From the NCBI RefSeq assembly GCF_902686445.1, contig NC_062226.1:16650001-16714000 (forward strand): a stretch of DNA of 64,000 bases, given 5' to 3'. The position numbers were made by a program, and so were the translations under genes. Within the stretch, counting starts at the first letter, position 1, and every line of letters starts with the position of its first letter. This document shows, one piece after another, positions 1 to 11,063 of this stretch. Source of the DNA: Sciurus carolinensis (Eukaryota; Chordata; Mammalia; Rodentia; Sciuridae). Below the pieces are notes generated by a model that was given only the letters and a program-made list of their open reading frames with translations, did not search any database and had not been told where the DNA came from.

Positions 1-514
1 TAACTAAAAGGAGATGTTCTTGAGGCCAAGGAAATATATAGGGAAACACTGGAAACGCCCAAGAAATAATGAGATAGTTTCCTGAGGGAAATGAGACCAT
101 GTGGAGACAGACTATGAGAATCTAACAATGGAGCAATCTAGGAATATCTCGGGGGTTGCTTCTGCTTTTTCTGAAAAAAAAAAATCCTTAGATATTATTA
201 GTCAGCAGTTCTGGTGTGTGTGCCTGATGGAAGGATCTCATTCCATGTCTCTATGTGTCTTTCATGAAATCTCACTGTCTATATCAAAATGTTGAGAGAA
301 TGTTAGAGTTGAAGGAACTGATGAGCAATCCCACACTTTATGCAGGAAATATGGACATGTCTTTACTTACTTTCACAAAAGAGGAAATTAGTATCTCATA
401 AACTACTGTGTTCAAATATCACAGCACCTTTTTTTCAATAGCTTTTCTTTGGAAGGAGCAGGTATTTGTCTCCTTGCCATGTCCAACAAACGGCTTTGTT
501 CTTTACTTCAAAAA
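1..514. other. Unassigned AT-rich sequence
   Basis: I see no recognisable gene or repeat. The stretch is AT-rich with short A and T runs. A 64-codon open frame at 101-295 has no recognisable domain and is expected by chance. Confidence 0.5.
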
Positions 515-625
515 TATCCCAGTTCTATCCACAAATATTTTCTGAGTTCTTTACACTGCACTTGGCACTCGACTAAGTAGATAGGATTTGAAGATGGGGT
601 GTCCTTAAGTAATCCATAGATTTTG
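515..625 (-). repeat. L2/MIR-like 3' end fragment, very degenerate
   Basis: The order of words resembles the reverse complement of an L2 3' end: an AAATATTTTCTGAG-like start, then a 'cacttggcactc' segment standing where 'gtgccaggcact' is expected, then 'aagatg'. Divergence is high, so this is a weak call. Confidence 0.3.
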
Positions 626-754
626 AATGTAATGAAATGTTAACTATGGAGAAAGCAGAATTGTACCCTATTTTAGAATCCTTCAAATATGTAACTGCAG
701 TACCTGCATCTGTTCTTGATCCTTTTTTATACTTTATTTGATTTATTTTTTTAA

Positions 755-830
755 GTGGTGCTGAGGATCAAACTCAGTGCCTCACACATGCTAGGCAAGT
801 GCTCTACCATTGAGCAATAAACCCAGCCCC
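755..830 (-). mobile_element. ID-type SINE (tRNA-derived), minus strand
   Basis: Read on the minus strand, this is an ID element. It has a GGGTT..TTGCTCAATGG A-box-like region, a GTAGAGCACTTGCCTAGCAT core and a GTTTGATCCTCAGCACCAC end corresponding to the B box. The T-rich stretch just before it on the plus strand (about 739-753) is the A-rich tail of the element. ID elements are transcribed by RNA polymerase III and mobilised by L1 proteins. Substitutions in the promoter suggest an old, silent copy. Confidence 0.85.
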
Positions 831-1194
831 CTCTCCTTGCTCTTATATTGTAATAAACAAGCAAATAAAATTTTACCAAGACTTATTTAAAATTGCTTCC
901 AGATTTTCTCACCATCTCACCTCTTCTTTTCTTGACATGATCCAGTTTTTCTATATTCTTAAAATATGGTACAATTTTAAAAGTAAAATAAGCATTTAAT
1001 TTCCCTTGAATAGTGCATTCCCTTGATAAAAAAAAATGTTACAGGAAACTTTTGAAGGATATTCCATGGTCATAAGAAAGGACAGCTTAGAATTCATAGA
1101 TAGCACAGATGCTGCTAGAATCATAGTCACACCTTTAACAATAGAAAACATTTTAAGATTTTAATGATTTTGACAGCATGGTCTCATGATATAC
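831..1194. other. Unassigned AT-rich sequence
   Basis: I see nothing recognisable here. The stretch is AT-rich and has no open frame of note. Confidence 0.5.
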
Positions 1195-1425
1195 ATCTTG
1201 ACATCAGAGTTAAAAAGACCTGAATTTGAACCCTGTCTATTATTTTTTAGTTATAAAACCCTAACCAACCTACCACTCTCTGAGAATATTTGATCATTTT
1301 AAAATTATGGATATTCCCTACCTATTTCATAGGTACTGAAAGAAAAAACATAAAAACAAAATGAGACCATACCTAGGTAAGTGCTTGATAAACAATAAAA
1401 TGCAATACGCATTATTATTCTTGTA
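1195..1425 (+). mobile_element. MIR SINE, plus strand
   Basis: The region follows the MIR order on the plus strand: 'aagacctgaatttgaaccctg', a degenerate core, 'ttaaaattatgga...ccctacctatttcatagg', then 'aagtgcttgataaacaataaa' and a closing ATTATTATT. MIR is an ancient, inactive mammalian SINE. The divergence seen here is typical of the family. Confidence 0.65.
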
Positions 1426-2037
1426 ACCAAATGGATGACACAGAACAAAATGTTTCATTCTCTAATTACCTAAATTCAGTAAAAGTGTGTTACATTCAAA
1501 CAAATTAAAATCCCTGTGGCATCAATAGCTACCATTCATTGAGGGTTTAGTACGCGCCAGCCCAGTTGACAGTTGTCCCTCAAACATTATTTTATTTGTT
1601 TCCTAAGATGAAGGCAATCTAAGAAACAGGAAATGACTTTTTCATTTTCCTTTAGGCATGAGGCAAAACAGGATTTCCCTACTTTGCCTGTGCTTAATTA
1701 GGGTCACATGATTGAAATGTTGGCCTACCCAGGCCCACCCATAAAACACACTGCATGCCCTTCTGCCCTTTCTCCCAATGGATCTTATAGAATTAAATAC
1801 TCAGGTCAATCTCCAGTGCAACACACTGATAAGGAGTGAAGTTCACAGCTTCTCTGTCAGTCCTGGCTTTGGAAATGTTATGGGTCAGAGCCTGCACCCC
1901 AAAGCCACCATAGGGACCAGATGTGTGGTGTGAGCCAGAAGTAAACTGTTGGCCAAAATATTAATTTGGTGAAATTGTTTGTTATAGAGGACAGCATTAA
2001 TTATCTTGTCTCCTTGGGTTTCTTAAAACTTTTACTC

Positions 2038-2061
2038 GATGGTACTTTTTTGAGTACCATC
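2038..2061. repeat. Short perfect inverted repeat (hairpin)
   Basis: Nine-base arms GATGGTACT (2038-2046) and AGTACCATC (2053-2061) are exact reverse complements. They flank a six-base T-rich loop. Confidence 0.85.
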
Positions 2062-3995
2062 AAAACCTCATTTTCTTTCTTTCCCCATCATATGAATTTT
2101 TGTTCATTGTTTATCTTAATTTCCTAGAAAATGACTTAATATTTGTTGAATAAATGTATACATGTTTAAATATATTTTTATATAACTGGTTGCTTTCAAT
2201 CCCACATTCCTAGATGAGAAAATGATAACATAGATTTATGAATGTTTATTTATATTTTCTAGAGCTTATACTCTTAAAACATTATACTAAACTACCCCAA
2301 TTGACCAATGCAAGCCTTCAGCTAAAGATGAACACTGTTTTATCAATTGTGATTTTGTATTTCTGGATGTTCTCCTTACTTAAGAACAAATTCTGTGGCT
2401 CATGAGGCTTATAATGATAGGCCTCAAGGGGCAATAAGTTAGTTTCAGACCATCCAGTGAAGCCATTGGATCAATATAGGTTTAACATGAATAAATCTCA
2501 TTCCATTCTCCTTAGCTAACCAGAAAAAATTTGATGTTGCATGGAACATCAGTCTCAGGAGATTTTCAAAATGCAAAGTCACCACAGACTTAATTATAGG
2601 TCTAATTGAGTTTTTTTCTATGATTCATCAATTGGGGTCTCCATTCTATAAAACAAAATGAGAGCGTTCATGAGGCAATACAGAACAGTGGGTTTCCTAC
2701 GGAGGAAACAAATTAAACAATACCCATAGAAAAAGAGCTGATGGGTTAATATCAGGTTACCTCAGGTTGCTTTCTTGTTTGTTTGTTGGTAATCGTTAAA
2801 GAAGAGAAGACTTCCTCATTACACCAACTAAAATGAACCAGAATCTCCCATTCAGGAAAAAAACCTTATTGTTTTAGGATATTGCTGCTTCCTTAAAATT
2901 TCACTTGGATTACGTGGTGTTTAGCAAGAGTGACTCCATTTTGGTTTAGTCTGCTCTTTTGGGGCTTAGTGCAAGAGCCCAGTCCAATATAATGGCCTCT
3001 CATAATCTTTGTTTAACAAGACTAAACAAAAAAGATTAGAGAAAAAACATAAGGAAATGAAATGTTTAAAGGGAAGGCAGATAACATTACTGATTTCCAT
3101 TTTCTCCAACCCTATGTATAGAATAAAAGGAAAGAAAACTACTATTAATTAAATGCATGAAATCACATTTACCCCTAATAAGAACATAAATGTATTATTT
3201 TTCTTATTTCCCCAGATGAAATTATCTTGAGATTCAACAAGATGAAGGCTATTGTACAGATTCACAGAAGTGTTACATGGTGTAGCCTGATTTCAATCTA
3301 GTTCTTTGGACTTACAGTCTTTAGCTGTTGAATTAATATCCTTTTAACTACTTATTATCACACATTTGCTACTAACAACTGGTAGCGGAAACATTGTCAT
3401 GCAGGGTAATGGCAAAAGGCAGCATTGATAAGAAAGTCTCAATTGGGGTTGAAATCTGGCACTACTATTGCCCAGCTGTGACATATTGGACAGGTTCATC
3501 AGTTTTTAAAGATTTTAATTCTCTCTATATATTGAAGTGGGGTAAGAAAGGGACTGTTTTCATGAATTCATTCAACGAATTACAACACTTTCATGGTAAC
3601 TTTCACTTAGTAAATGCTCAAAAAGTGCAAATCTTTTGCATTAGTGTTACTAATATTCAGTCAATACCAGTGAAAGCTTTTTGATGTTAATGATTTGATC
3701 ATCCACCATAGTATTTTAATAACACTTTTATTTCTGTTCACTTATTTCATTGCATTTAATAAAGGCATATCAAGTACATAGTAAGTTTCACACACAATGC
3801 CAGATATATCAGAGATTCACATAAAATTAAGGTAAGCTTCCATCTTCAAATCCCATGAAGTTATGTACCATTGGTGGCACACAGCAACAAAAAAGTTGGG
3901 GTGGGGCAGGATACAAAGCTTCGTGGACCCAACACAGCATATTCCTTAAAATATTAAAGTTTTTTTTCTTTTGTGCGTGTGTGTGAAATGCATTT

Positions 3996-4037
3996 TGAGA
4001 GGAGACTTCTCAATGCACAATGAGAGGAGACTTCTCA
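3996..4037. repeat. Direct repeat of a 17-base palindromic unit
   Basis: TGAGAGGAGACTTCTCA occurs at 3996-4012 and again without change at 4021-4037, separated by eight bases. Each unit has outer self-complementary arms (TGAGA and TCTCA). Confidence 0.9.
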
Positions 4038-4189
4038 TTTCAAAATCCACACATGTCAAGAGCTTGGGAGTCAAAACTCTTATTCTTACAGCAAGATACA
4101 CCTGGACAAACCAAAGGCCAAGAATTTTCACAGAAACAGCCAAAAACAGAATTGTAAGATAAGCTTCCACCCTAAAATTCAGAGAGACG

Positions 4190-5985
4190 GGCTCATACAG
4201 AGGGAGAGAGGAGTATGCAAGATAGGATTACCCAAAGTAGAAGCTGCTGAAACCATAAATGGGAAGAACACATAAACGGTAGTTTTGAAAAACACAAAAC
4301 TATGTGAACGAGAACCAGTAAGAGAATTCCTCAGTATTATGGTCTTAGGAATGCCTCAAACATTCATGGTCTTTATGTCAAGGTACCCTTCTCAAGGTAA
4401 AAATGTGAGACAGATATTCCCATAGCTCTTGCAGTAGAAGAGGAATGTGAATCTCAGGAAACTGCAAGCAGAACTTTCTCACCAGAGTCCTACTCTGTGG
4501 GGCCTACTCCACATCTGTGGGAGCTTTGTTGGGTGAGGAAAAGGGTATTCCTCTTACTCAAGCCTCTTTAGTATTCCTGTCTCATCTGATGGAGAAAAAG
4601 CACAGTAAGCAGGGTCAAGGTTGCATGGAAATATACTAAGAATTGGTGGTCAGAGTAGGAAACACAGATAATGGGGCGAAGTGTGTGTGGTGGGGGGAGA
4701 CTGTACTTGTACCAACACCAGGAAAGCCATAACCCCAAAACACAGGCCTGCAGAAATACTGATACTTAATCACAGCATTATATCCATTCGTTCAAATCAC
4801 TGAAGCATAGCTTCCCGATAACAGTAAAACGCTAGGAACAGCAAGATGATGTTTCTCTCTGGGGTGGGGAAGTACATGTAGAATCCAAAAGTTATCAGTG
4901 TAACCAGAAACAGAACAACAGAAGAATTTGAAGCCCCTGGGAACTATAGCTAACAAACTATATAAATTGTAAACAGAAACTAACTCTAAGTAAATTATCA
5001 CAAATCATGACATCGAGAACCTATTTACCATCAATTCTTTTACCACCTGCAAATTCTTTGGTTTTCAACAAAAAATTATAAGTTATAGTAAAAAGAAAAC
5101 CAAGAAAAACATTCCAATCAGACAAATCATAGTCATGCTCAGAGATGACACAGATGGTTATCAGGCAGAGAATATAAAGTAACCATGATTAATATTAAGG
5201 AAATCAATGAAAAAAGTAGACAGCATGTAGGAACACATGGATAATATAATCAGAAATACCAAAATTCTAAGAAAGAAATTAAAGTAAATGCTAAAAAGAA
5301 AACTCAAAGAGAATGCTTTTGATAACTCCATAATAGAGAATATGGCCCAGGAAGAAATTAATGATGTGGAAGGAACTTTTCAAACCAAATTGCAAATAGA
5401 AAAAAATGAAAACAACAACAAAAGTAGAACAGAACATTAAAAAACAAACACAGGACAATTTCAAAAGATACAACATATGTATAACTGGATTACAAGAAGG
5501 AGGTGGCAAAGGGAACAAAGAAGAAGAAATATTTAAAGTAATAAAGTTGCAGTTTTCACAATTAATTACAGATTCCAAAACCCAGATCCAGAAAACCTAG
5601 AGGAAACAAAGCAGAATAAGCACCACAAACAACCGCATAGAGGCAGGTTGTATTCAACCTACACTCAAGGGCAAAGAGAAAAATACTAAAAGAAGTCAGA
5701 AGAAAATGAACCCTACATCTGCAGAGTTAGAGGGATAAGGGTAACAGCAAATTTCTTATCAGAAAACATGCATGCTGGAAGCTAACTGAAAGAATTCTCA
5801 GAAGTTAAAACTAGAACAACCTACAGAACAAAATAAATAAAGCAATATTAGATGGTGACCAAAAGTTCAGAACAGATATTATTAACCCCATAATGATATA
5901 TGTGACTAAATAAATAAATCAATTGAGAATCATAAACAAATCCCCTATACATAAAAATTTAGAGTAATTTTATATAGCTAGCCCA
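4190..5985 (+). mobile_element. Old L1 (L1M-type) 5'UTR and ORF1 remnant
   Basis: About 4190-5150 resembles the 5' untranslated region of ancient L1M elements: a purine-rich leader, a 'gtgggagctttgttgggtgagg' module, then 'aaagccataaccccaaaacacaggc'. About 5340-5830 resembles the ORF1 coding region. An open piece at 5406-5600 carries ITGLQEGGGKGNKEEEIFK, which resembles the conserved 'I.GI.E' start of the ORF1 RNA-binding domain. The frame is broken many times, so nothing functional remains. The exact subfamily (L1ME or the related HAL1) is uncertain. Confidence 0.6.
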
Positions 5986-5987
5986 GG

Positions 5988-6128
5988 TTTTTTTGTTTGT
6001 TTGTTTGTTTTGTTTTGTTTTGTTTTGTTTTGTTTTGTTTTGTTTTGTTTTAGTGGTGCTGGGGAATGAACCCATGGCCTTGTGCTTGCACAGCAAGCAC
6101 TCTACCAACTGAGCTCTCTCCCCATCCC
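5988..6128 (-). mobile_element. ID SINE with long (TTTTG)n tail, minus strand
   Basis: 6053-6128 is an ID body read on the minus strand; the plus strand shows 'agtggtgctggggaatgaac' through 'ctaccaactgagctc'. About 5988-6052 is its 3' tail, a long CAAAA-type array seen here as TTTTG repeats. A loose target duplication may exist, with 'tagcccagg' before the tail and 'taacccagt' after the body. The clean tail suggests a younger copy than the one at 755-830. The open frame overlapping it on the minus strand is a translation of the tail and is not a gene. Confidence 0.9.
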
Positions 6129-6139
6129 AATAACCCAGT

Positions 6140-6640
6140 TTTAAAAGTGGTAGAGCATAATTCCTGACTCCAAAAATGCAGGCTGCACACAGTGCCTTAC
6201 TTTCCACAGGTACAGTATTAAAAGAGGGAGAATACTATCATGAACATTTAGAAACTATCTTAGCTGGGTGAGCAAGATTAACATCAATAGTGGTAAATCA
6301 TACTGAAGATATGTATTCTTGATAGGACGTGATGAAAATGATACTTTGCCTAACCCGGTAATTCCAACCCAATCACGACATCTAGTCATTTCATTCAATC
6401 TCGGAAGCATCTTAAAAATCCCACTTGAAGGGCATCTAAAAATTACCTGAGAAGTATTCAAACTCGTTAGTGTCAAAAACAAAGTTTGTGGAAATGTCTC
6501 TGCCAGGAGATGTGTGATGAGATGTGATGATTACATGTAATGTGTTGTCCTGAATTGGATCTAGAAATAAACAAAGGGAAGAGGGCAGTGGGCAAAGACT
6601 AAGGAAATATGAAAGTATAGAAGTATGTTTATTCAATTTA
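6140..6640 (+). mobile_element. Old L1M 3' region fragment
   Basis: The segment follows, with high divergence, the 3' untranslated module of old L1M elements. Visible landmarks are 'gcaggctgcacacagtgcc', 'taacatcaatagtggtaaatc' and 'gttgtcctgaattggatct'. It lies next to another L1M 3' end at 6690-7340 in the same orientation. Family assignment is from memory. Confidence 0.45.
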
Positions 6641-6689
6641 ATTTGGAGAAAAAAAGACAATGACAAACCCCTAACTACCCATCAACATG

Positions 6690-7340
6690 GTTAAAACTAA
6701 AAAAGAGTGACAGTACTATGTATTTGTGGGGGTGTGAAGTACTATTGATGGGAGGTATGCTGCCTTTGAAATACTTTTATCAGATCTTAAAATGGTAAAC
6801 ACATGTCTGCCACAAGCCCCAGGTGTTCCACTCCTACATATTTCCAAAAAGTAAATGAAAAAGTATGTCCACACAGATATGCACACACAAATGTATTTAC
6901 TAGCTTTACTTATAACAATTAAAAGAAAATGGAAGCAACCTGAATGTTCTTTTATAGGTAAATGAGTAGACAAATTGTGATATATTCATCTAGTAGAGTA
7001 TTTTCCTGGAAAATAAAGGAACAAACTAATGATATGTACAACAACAAGGAGGAATCTCAAAAACTTTGTGGTGGAAAATAAGACAGATAATAAAGAGTAT
7101 GTTGTGCATTATTCCTTTTATATAAGATTCTAGAAGATGCAAATGAATCTATAATGACAGAATTCAGATAAGTGGTTTCCTGGGAATGGAAGTAGGGGAT
7201 AGATGGACATTAAAGGACACAAGAAGACATTTGGAAAGGACAGTAAGGTATGTCATCTTGATTTTGGTGACAGTTACACAGGTACACATAAAACAAACCG
7301 TATTTTGCTTTAAATACAGTTTAAAATTGCTTTAAAAATG
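6690..7340 (+). mobile_element. Old L1M 3' end (ORF2 tail and 3'UTR)
   Basis: The text corresponds to the end of an L1M ORF2 and its 3'UTR. It contains segments matching 'cagataagtggtttcctgggaatgg' and then 'catcttgattttggtgacagttacacaggtacacat', with a terminal TTTAAA-rich stretch. All frames are broken. It probably belongs to the same ancient insertion cluster as 4190-5985. Confidence 0.65.
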
Positions 7341-7454
7341 AGAGAAGTTTCTTTTTATTTGCTTTCTTTTGTATTGTCAAATAACATTTCTAATGTAACA
7401 AACAACAGATTGCCTGATAATTACAATAATTTGAAAGGAGTTTAATCAATTTTT

Positions 7455-7535
7455 GTTATTTCACAAATGGTATGCCTCTACTTCATGTACAGAGAAACAA
7501 GTTGTACCCCATTTGTTTACAATAAAAAAAAGTAA
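7455..7535 (+). mobile_element. Young-lineage L1 3' tail, 5'-truncated
   Basis: About 80 bases match the reverse complement of the very end of the L1 at 47448-47748: a 'atggtatgcctctacttcatg' segment, 'agagaaacaagttgtacccc' and 'atttgtttacaat' followed by an A run. The extreme truncation is typical of L1 target-primed reverse transcription. Confidence 0.75.
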
Positions 7536-7871
7536 CATTAAAATGTAGACATACAGATACTGTGGGTCAAAATGGACATGCCCCTCTTAAAGTGAGATTG
7601 GATAATATGAAAACTCACACTCTTCTACTCACTTGCTTTCTATCCAGTCCTAACATTTTTGCATTTCTCCCTACAAAACTTTTGTCTATAAAATACATGT
7701 CTGTCTCCATGTTTTTTCCTAGATTAGAAAACTGCAAGTTGAATAAAGTCAGTGACCTTAGTTATTTCAATAAGTCCTGACAGTAGATCATAATTAACTT
7801 GGATGAGAAATTTCATTCCTCTGTATCTCTATCTACCATTTAAAAAATAATCAGGACCTTTTTGCGGGGAG

Positions 7872-7955
7872 GCCAGACAGGGGGTTATAGCTAAGTGTTA
7901 GAACACTTGTCTAGTAAGACTCTGAGATCTATCCCAGATCTGCAAAAATAAAGAA
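7872..7955 (+). mobile_element. ID SINE, degenerate, plus strand
   Basis: It reads as an ID on the plus strand: 'gggggttatagctaagtg' (A box), 'agaacacttgtctagtaag' (core) and 'gatctatcccagatctgc' (B-box region), followed by an A-rich tail. Several substitutions make it an old copy. Confidence 0.55.
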
Positions 7956-8049
7956 GTCATGAGGATGAACTATCAGTAATCATAATTATATGGGAATATG
8001 AGTACTAAATAATCTAATTATATAAAAGAAAAAATATATATGTATAGGT

Positions 8050-8087
8050 ACACACACATACACACACACACAGACACACACACACAA
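8050..8087. repeat. (CA)n microsatellite
   Basis: An alternating CA run interrupted by a few T and G substitutions. Confidence 0.9.
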
Positions 8088-8329
8088 CTTAGTTTCCCTA
8101 AATTGTTAGAGACAGAAGTGTATGGGTCACATAAACATTGCACACCTGAACCTGAAATAAACTTTAAACATTTTTAATAATTTCACTAATGAAACAAAGT
8201 TTCACAGTGTGGAATTCTCCACCTGTGGTCTCTTGTCAACACTCAAAAATCCTCCAAGTTTGCAGCATTTCAGATTTCATATTTTGGGGATAAGGATGCT
8301 CAAGCTGTATTTGAAAATCTCTTGAGATG

Positions 8330-10162
8330 GTAATACAGATGGAGGCAGCAACCCTCAATTCCTCCATAGCCCAGACACAAGAGTAAAGAAACAGCTGACC
8401 AGAGGCATAAGTGAGAGATTAAACATTCTAAAACTCAAAACCGGAAGGCATGAAACCTGGAATTTGGTTACCTAAACAGAAATTAAGGACAGAATTCCTT
8501 GACCCCGAACTCTGACCAGAATGGGGTCAGGGTCAGGGTAACAAAGAGAGAAAGAGGAATGGCCCAGGAGCTTACGTCCCTAACAACAGTTGGAAAGAAA
8601 AGTAGACCAGGTTAAAATAGTACAGGAGCAGCAAAGACAGTGAAGGAGCTCACACAGATCACAAGTCTAAACTAAACTGTGGGCTGAAATGCTTGCCCGG
8701 CAGAGCAGCCATTCTGTAGAGTTCGTAGCTACCCAGGCTCCCTAGAAGAAGTTGAATCTGTACAGCTTCTCCCCACCTACAGAGAGTGAAGGATGAAACC
8801 AGAGGGAATGCCTTGTAAACGGTTTGTCCCAGTAACCTGTCTAGAAGGAAACTGTAGCGAGATTGCTGCTAGCTGAAGGCTACAAAAACACCCTCCCCAT
8901 TACAATGGGCAAAAGAAGTGGAGTGGAGATGACCTTAGAGCTAATCACTCCTAGGAAGTGCTACCCAACCCAGCACTCACCACAGCCTGTGTGGGAGCTC
9001 AGGTGAATACAGGTCAAGTAAAACCCCACCACCATCACAGTAATGGGCAAAACCCCAGTGATCTGCCGCAACCAGGGTGTAGGCTTGTGTGCCAGAGACT
9101 GCCCACAGGGAGTCTGCATCTGCAGCCCTTACAGCAGACAGCCACAAAGTGCTTAAACAGCACTACTAGAACAACCCTCAGCAGTGGGAAACAGATGTTC
9201 AGTGAGTCACAACTGTCAGCAGTAGGACCTCAGACACAGGTAGTCACACCGACACTTAGCCCCAGTCATGGTGATCTACATCAGCCAGGATAGAAGCTTC
9301 TATACCACAGACCACCCATGGAGAGCTTGCCTTCACAGGCCCATAGCTGCAGACAGTAAGCTCTACACCACTATAAAAGAAACCACTGTGGAAGGGAGTG
9401 GGCTCTCAGCATCCCATAGTAATCAGCAATAGCTCTGATCCATGCACCCTGCACCCTGTAACCCTGAACCCAACAGAAAGAGCCCGCAGATATAGCACCC
9501 TCCAAGCATGCAGCCTGGACCTCTAGATTGACTCACAATCACCAGCTGGCAAGAAGACCTTAGCAACCAGGAATGTAGTTCCTGTGCCAGTCACCACTAG
9601 AAGTCTTCACCTCTGAGTCCCAGAGTTTCTATTGAACTTCATTCTTGTTCAGACAATGGACCCACAGAAGGCAGTTCCTGAGGATAACCCCAAGCATCTA
9701 GCAGAAAACTGCCTGCATACACATCAACCGTACAGTCCCCAAAGGGTTTAGAGAGGAGCATCCCCCTGACACCAGCCACCACCCAATGTGCCCAGATACA
9801 GACCCACTGACTGTAACCCGTGCACTCCAGAGTGGTGGCAGCCCTACCCCTTCACCTGGGCCACCAAGCACTACATCAGAAACAAAACACTCTACATTAG
9901 ACAACCACACTCTGAAATAACACATGGTAGTGGGGCTCACACTGGATTTGACAGCACTGGACACAAGACACTGGTAGGTCCCTGGACATAACAAAGATCA
10001 GAGGGGAAATCCTACAATTGTATTGGAGGTGAGCCAGTGTGATCACTTCCTCCACACCAAGGGAAGCTTAAAAGGTAAAGCCAAAAAGCAGTGAACATCT
10101 TACAAATGTTCCAAATCCTGAAGAAATCCAAATCAGGAAGACTCCATAAGAAATCTCCCCAC
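8330..10162 (+). repeat. GC-richer block, probable L1 5'UTR
   Basis: This block is clearly richer in G and C than its flanks and has many CAG/CTG and CCC runs. An open frame of 111 codons (8958-9293) and shorter ones on both strands have no recognisable domain. Base composition and location upstream of ORF1 fit an L1 internal promoter region. A retroviral or other repeat origin is possible. Confidence 0.4.
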
Positions 10163-10314
10163 TATGGTGGGGAGGTTGGGGGAAAGTGCTGGGGAGTAAT
10201 ATCGGCCATCTTATATTGTTATATTATGTGCATATGCTAATATGTAGTAACAAATCCCATCAATATATACAACTATAATGTGCCAATAAAAGGTGTGGAA
10301 AAAGATCTCCCCAC
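10153..10314 (+). mobile_element. 5'-truncated L1 tail with target-site duplication
   Basis: The inserted segment (10163-10304) ends with the L1 3' signature 'tagtaacaaatcccatcaat' ... 'tataatgtgccaataaaagg'. The ten bases ATCTCCCCAC occur immediately before it (10153-10162) and again after it (10305-10314), preceded in both cases by a purine run. This is the expected target-site duplication and shows that the flanking block was continuous before the insertion. Confidence 0.75.
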
Positions 10315-11063
10315 CTCATCATGGATTATCAGAAGTAACTTCAATGTCAGTTTTGATCTTGCAGGTATTGCTTCTTAAATAGGTTTGATAGATGTTCCCT
10401 TATTATTCAATATTACAGCCCTCAACTTACTTATTTATATTTATTCTATTGGTTTCAAGTAACTAGAATCACTATTTTTTGTTTCCTTAGAGAAGGTTAA
10501 TACTTACTTCTCAGTCATTTCATTCCACCTAATGCATTACCGGCTTGTGCCTCACCCCACACCTATGTTTTTCTCCTTTTTGTCTTGGTTTGTATTATTT
10601 TTTTTTTCTGTCTTCTTTTCTCTCTTTTCCCTTCCCCATTTTCTCTGCTTCCCTTTTTATCCCTATGTAATGTAATAGTGGTTTTATTACCTTTAATAAC
10701 TAGTTTCTCAAACTATTCAAGAACTTCACTACAATTTTATGACAGATTACAAGAACTGTGGAGAACATTTTCAATAAGTTTTTTCCCCCTAGTGTTTATT
10801 AGAACATGACTTTACTTTTCCGATGATTGCAGTTAATAAGGTTTACTACCTTCTGTCAAAGTGATGCCAATGTTGGGCATAGTAGATAATACACCTCAAT
10901 TGGGAGTACCCATACTTAGATATTCACCCAGTCTGGGGTGACTTGAGAAAAAGAAGCTCAATAAGTAGTCCCTTACATAAAAAAGAATATGTGTACCCAG
11001 CAGATGGGTAGACATACAAAATATATTAAAATTCAAAGGAAAAGACCACCCTAAACATTCCAT

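Larger units (their letters stand above)
1426..4189. other. Unassigned AT-rich sequence with minor LTR-like hints
   Basis: No named repeat or gene could be supported. The stretch at about 1830-1990 ('gtgtgagccagaagtaaac' followed by 'tttggtgaaattgtttgttatag') resembles the 3' end of an old ERVL/MaLR-type LTR but was not strong enough to call. About 2930-3000 contains a 'gactccattttgg' motif of the kind found in some LTRs. The open frame at 3394-3684 (96 codons) has no recognisable domain. Confidence 0.4.

Noticed and set aside
1830..1990. Old ERVL/MaLR LTR end
   Set aside because: Some word similarity to an LTR 3' end, but no boundaries and no consistent order, so it was left unassigned.
8050..8087. 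CRISPR-like or other structured array
   Set aside because: Microsatellites (CA, TG, TA, CTTT, TTTTG) are the only tandem arrays. No repeat-spacer pattern exists.
8958..9293. Histidine-containing protein of 111 residues
   Set aside because: The short histidine run is a translation of CAC repeats in the GC-rich block. There is no domain, and competing frames exist on the other strand (9698-9994).
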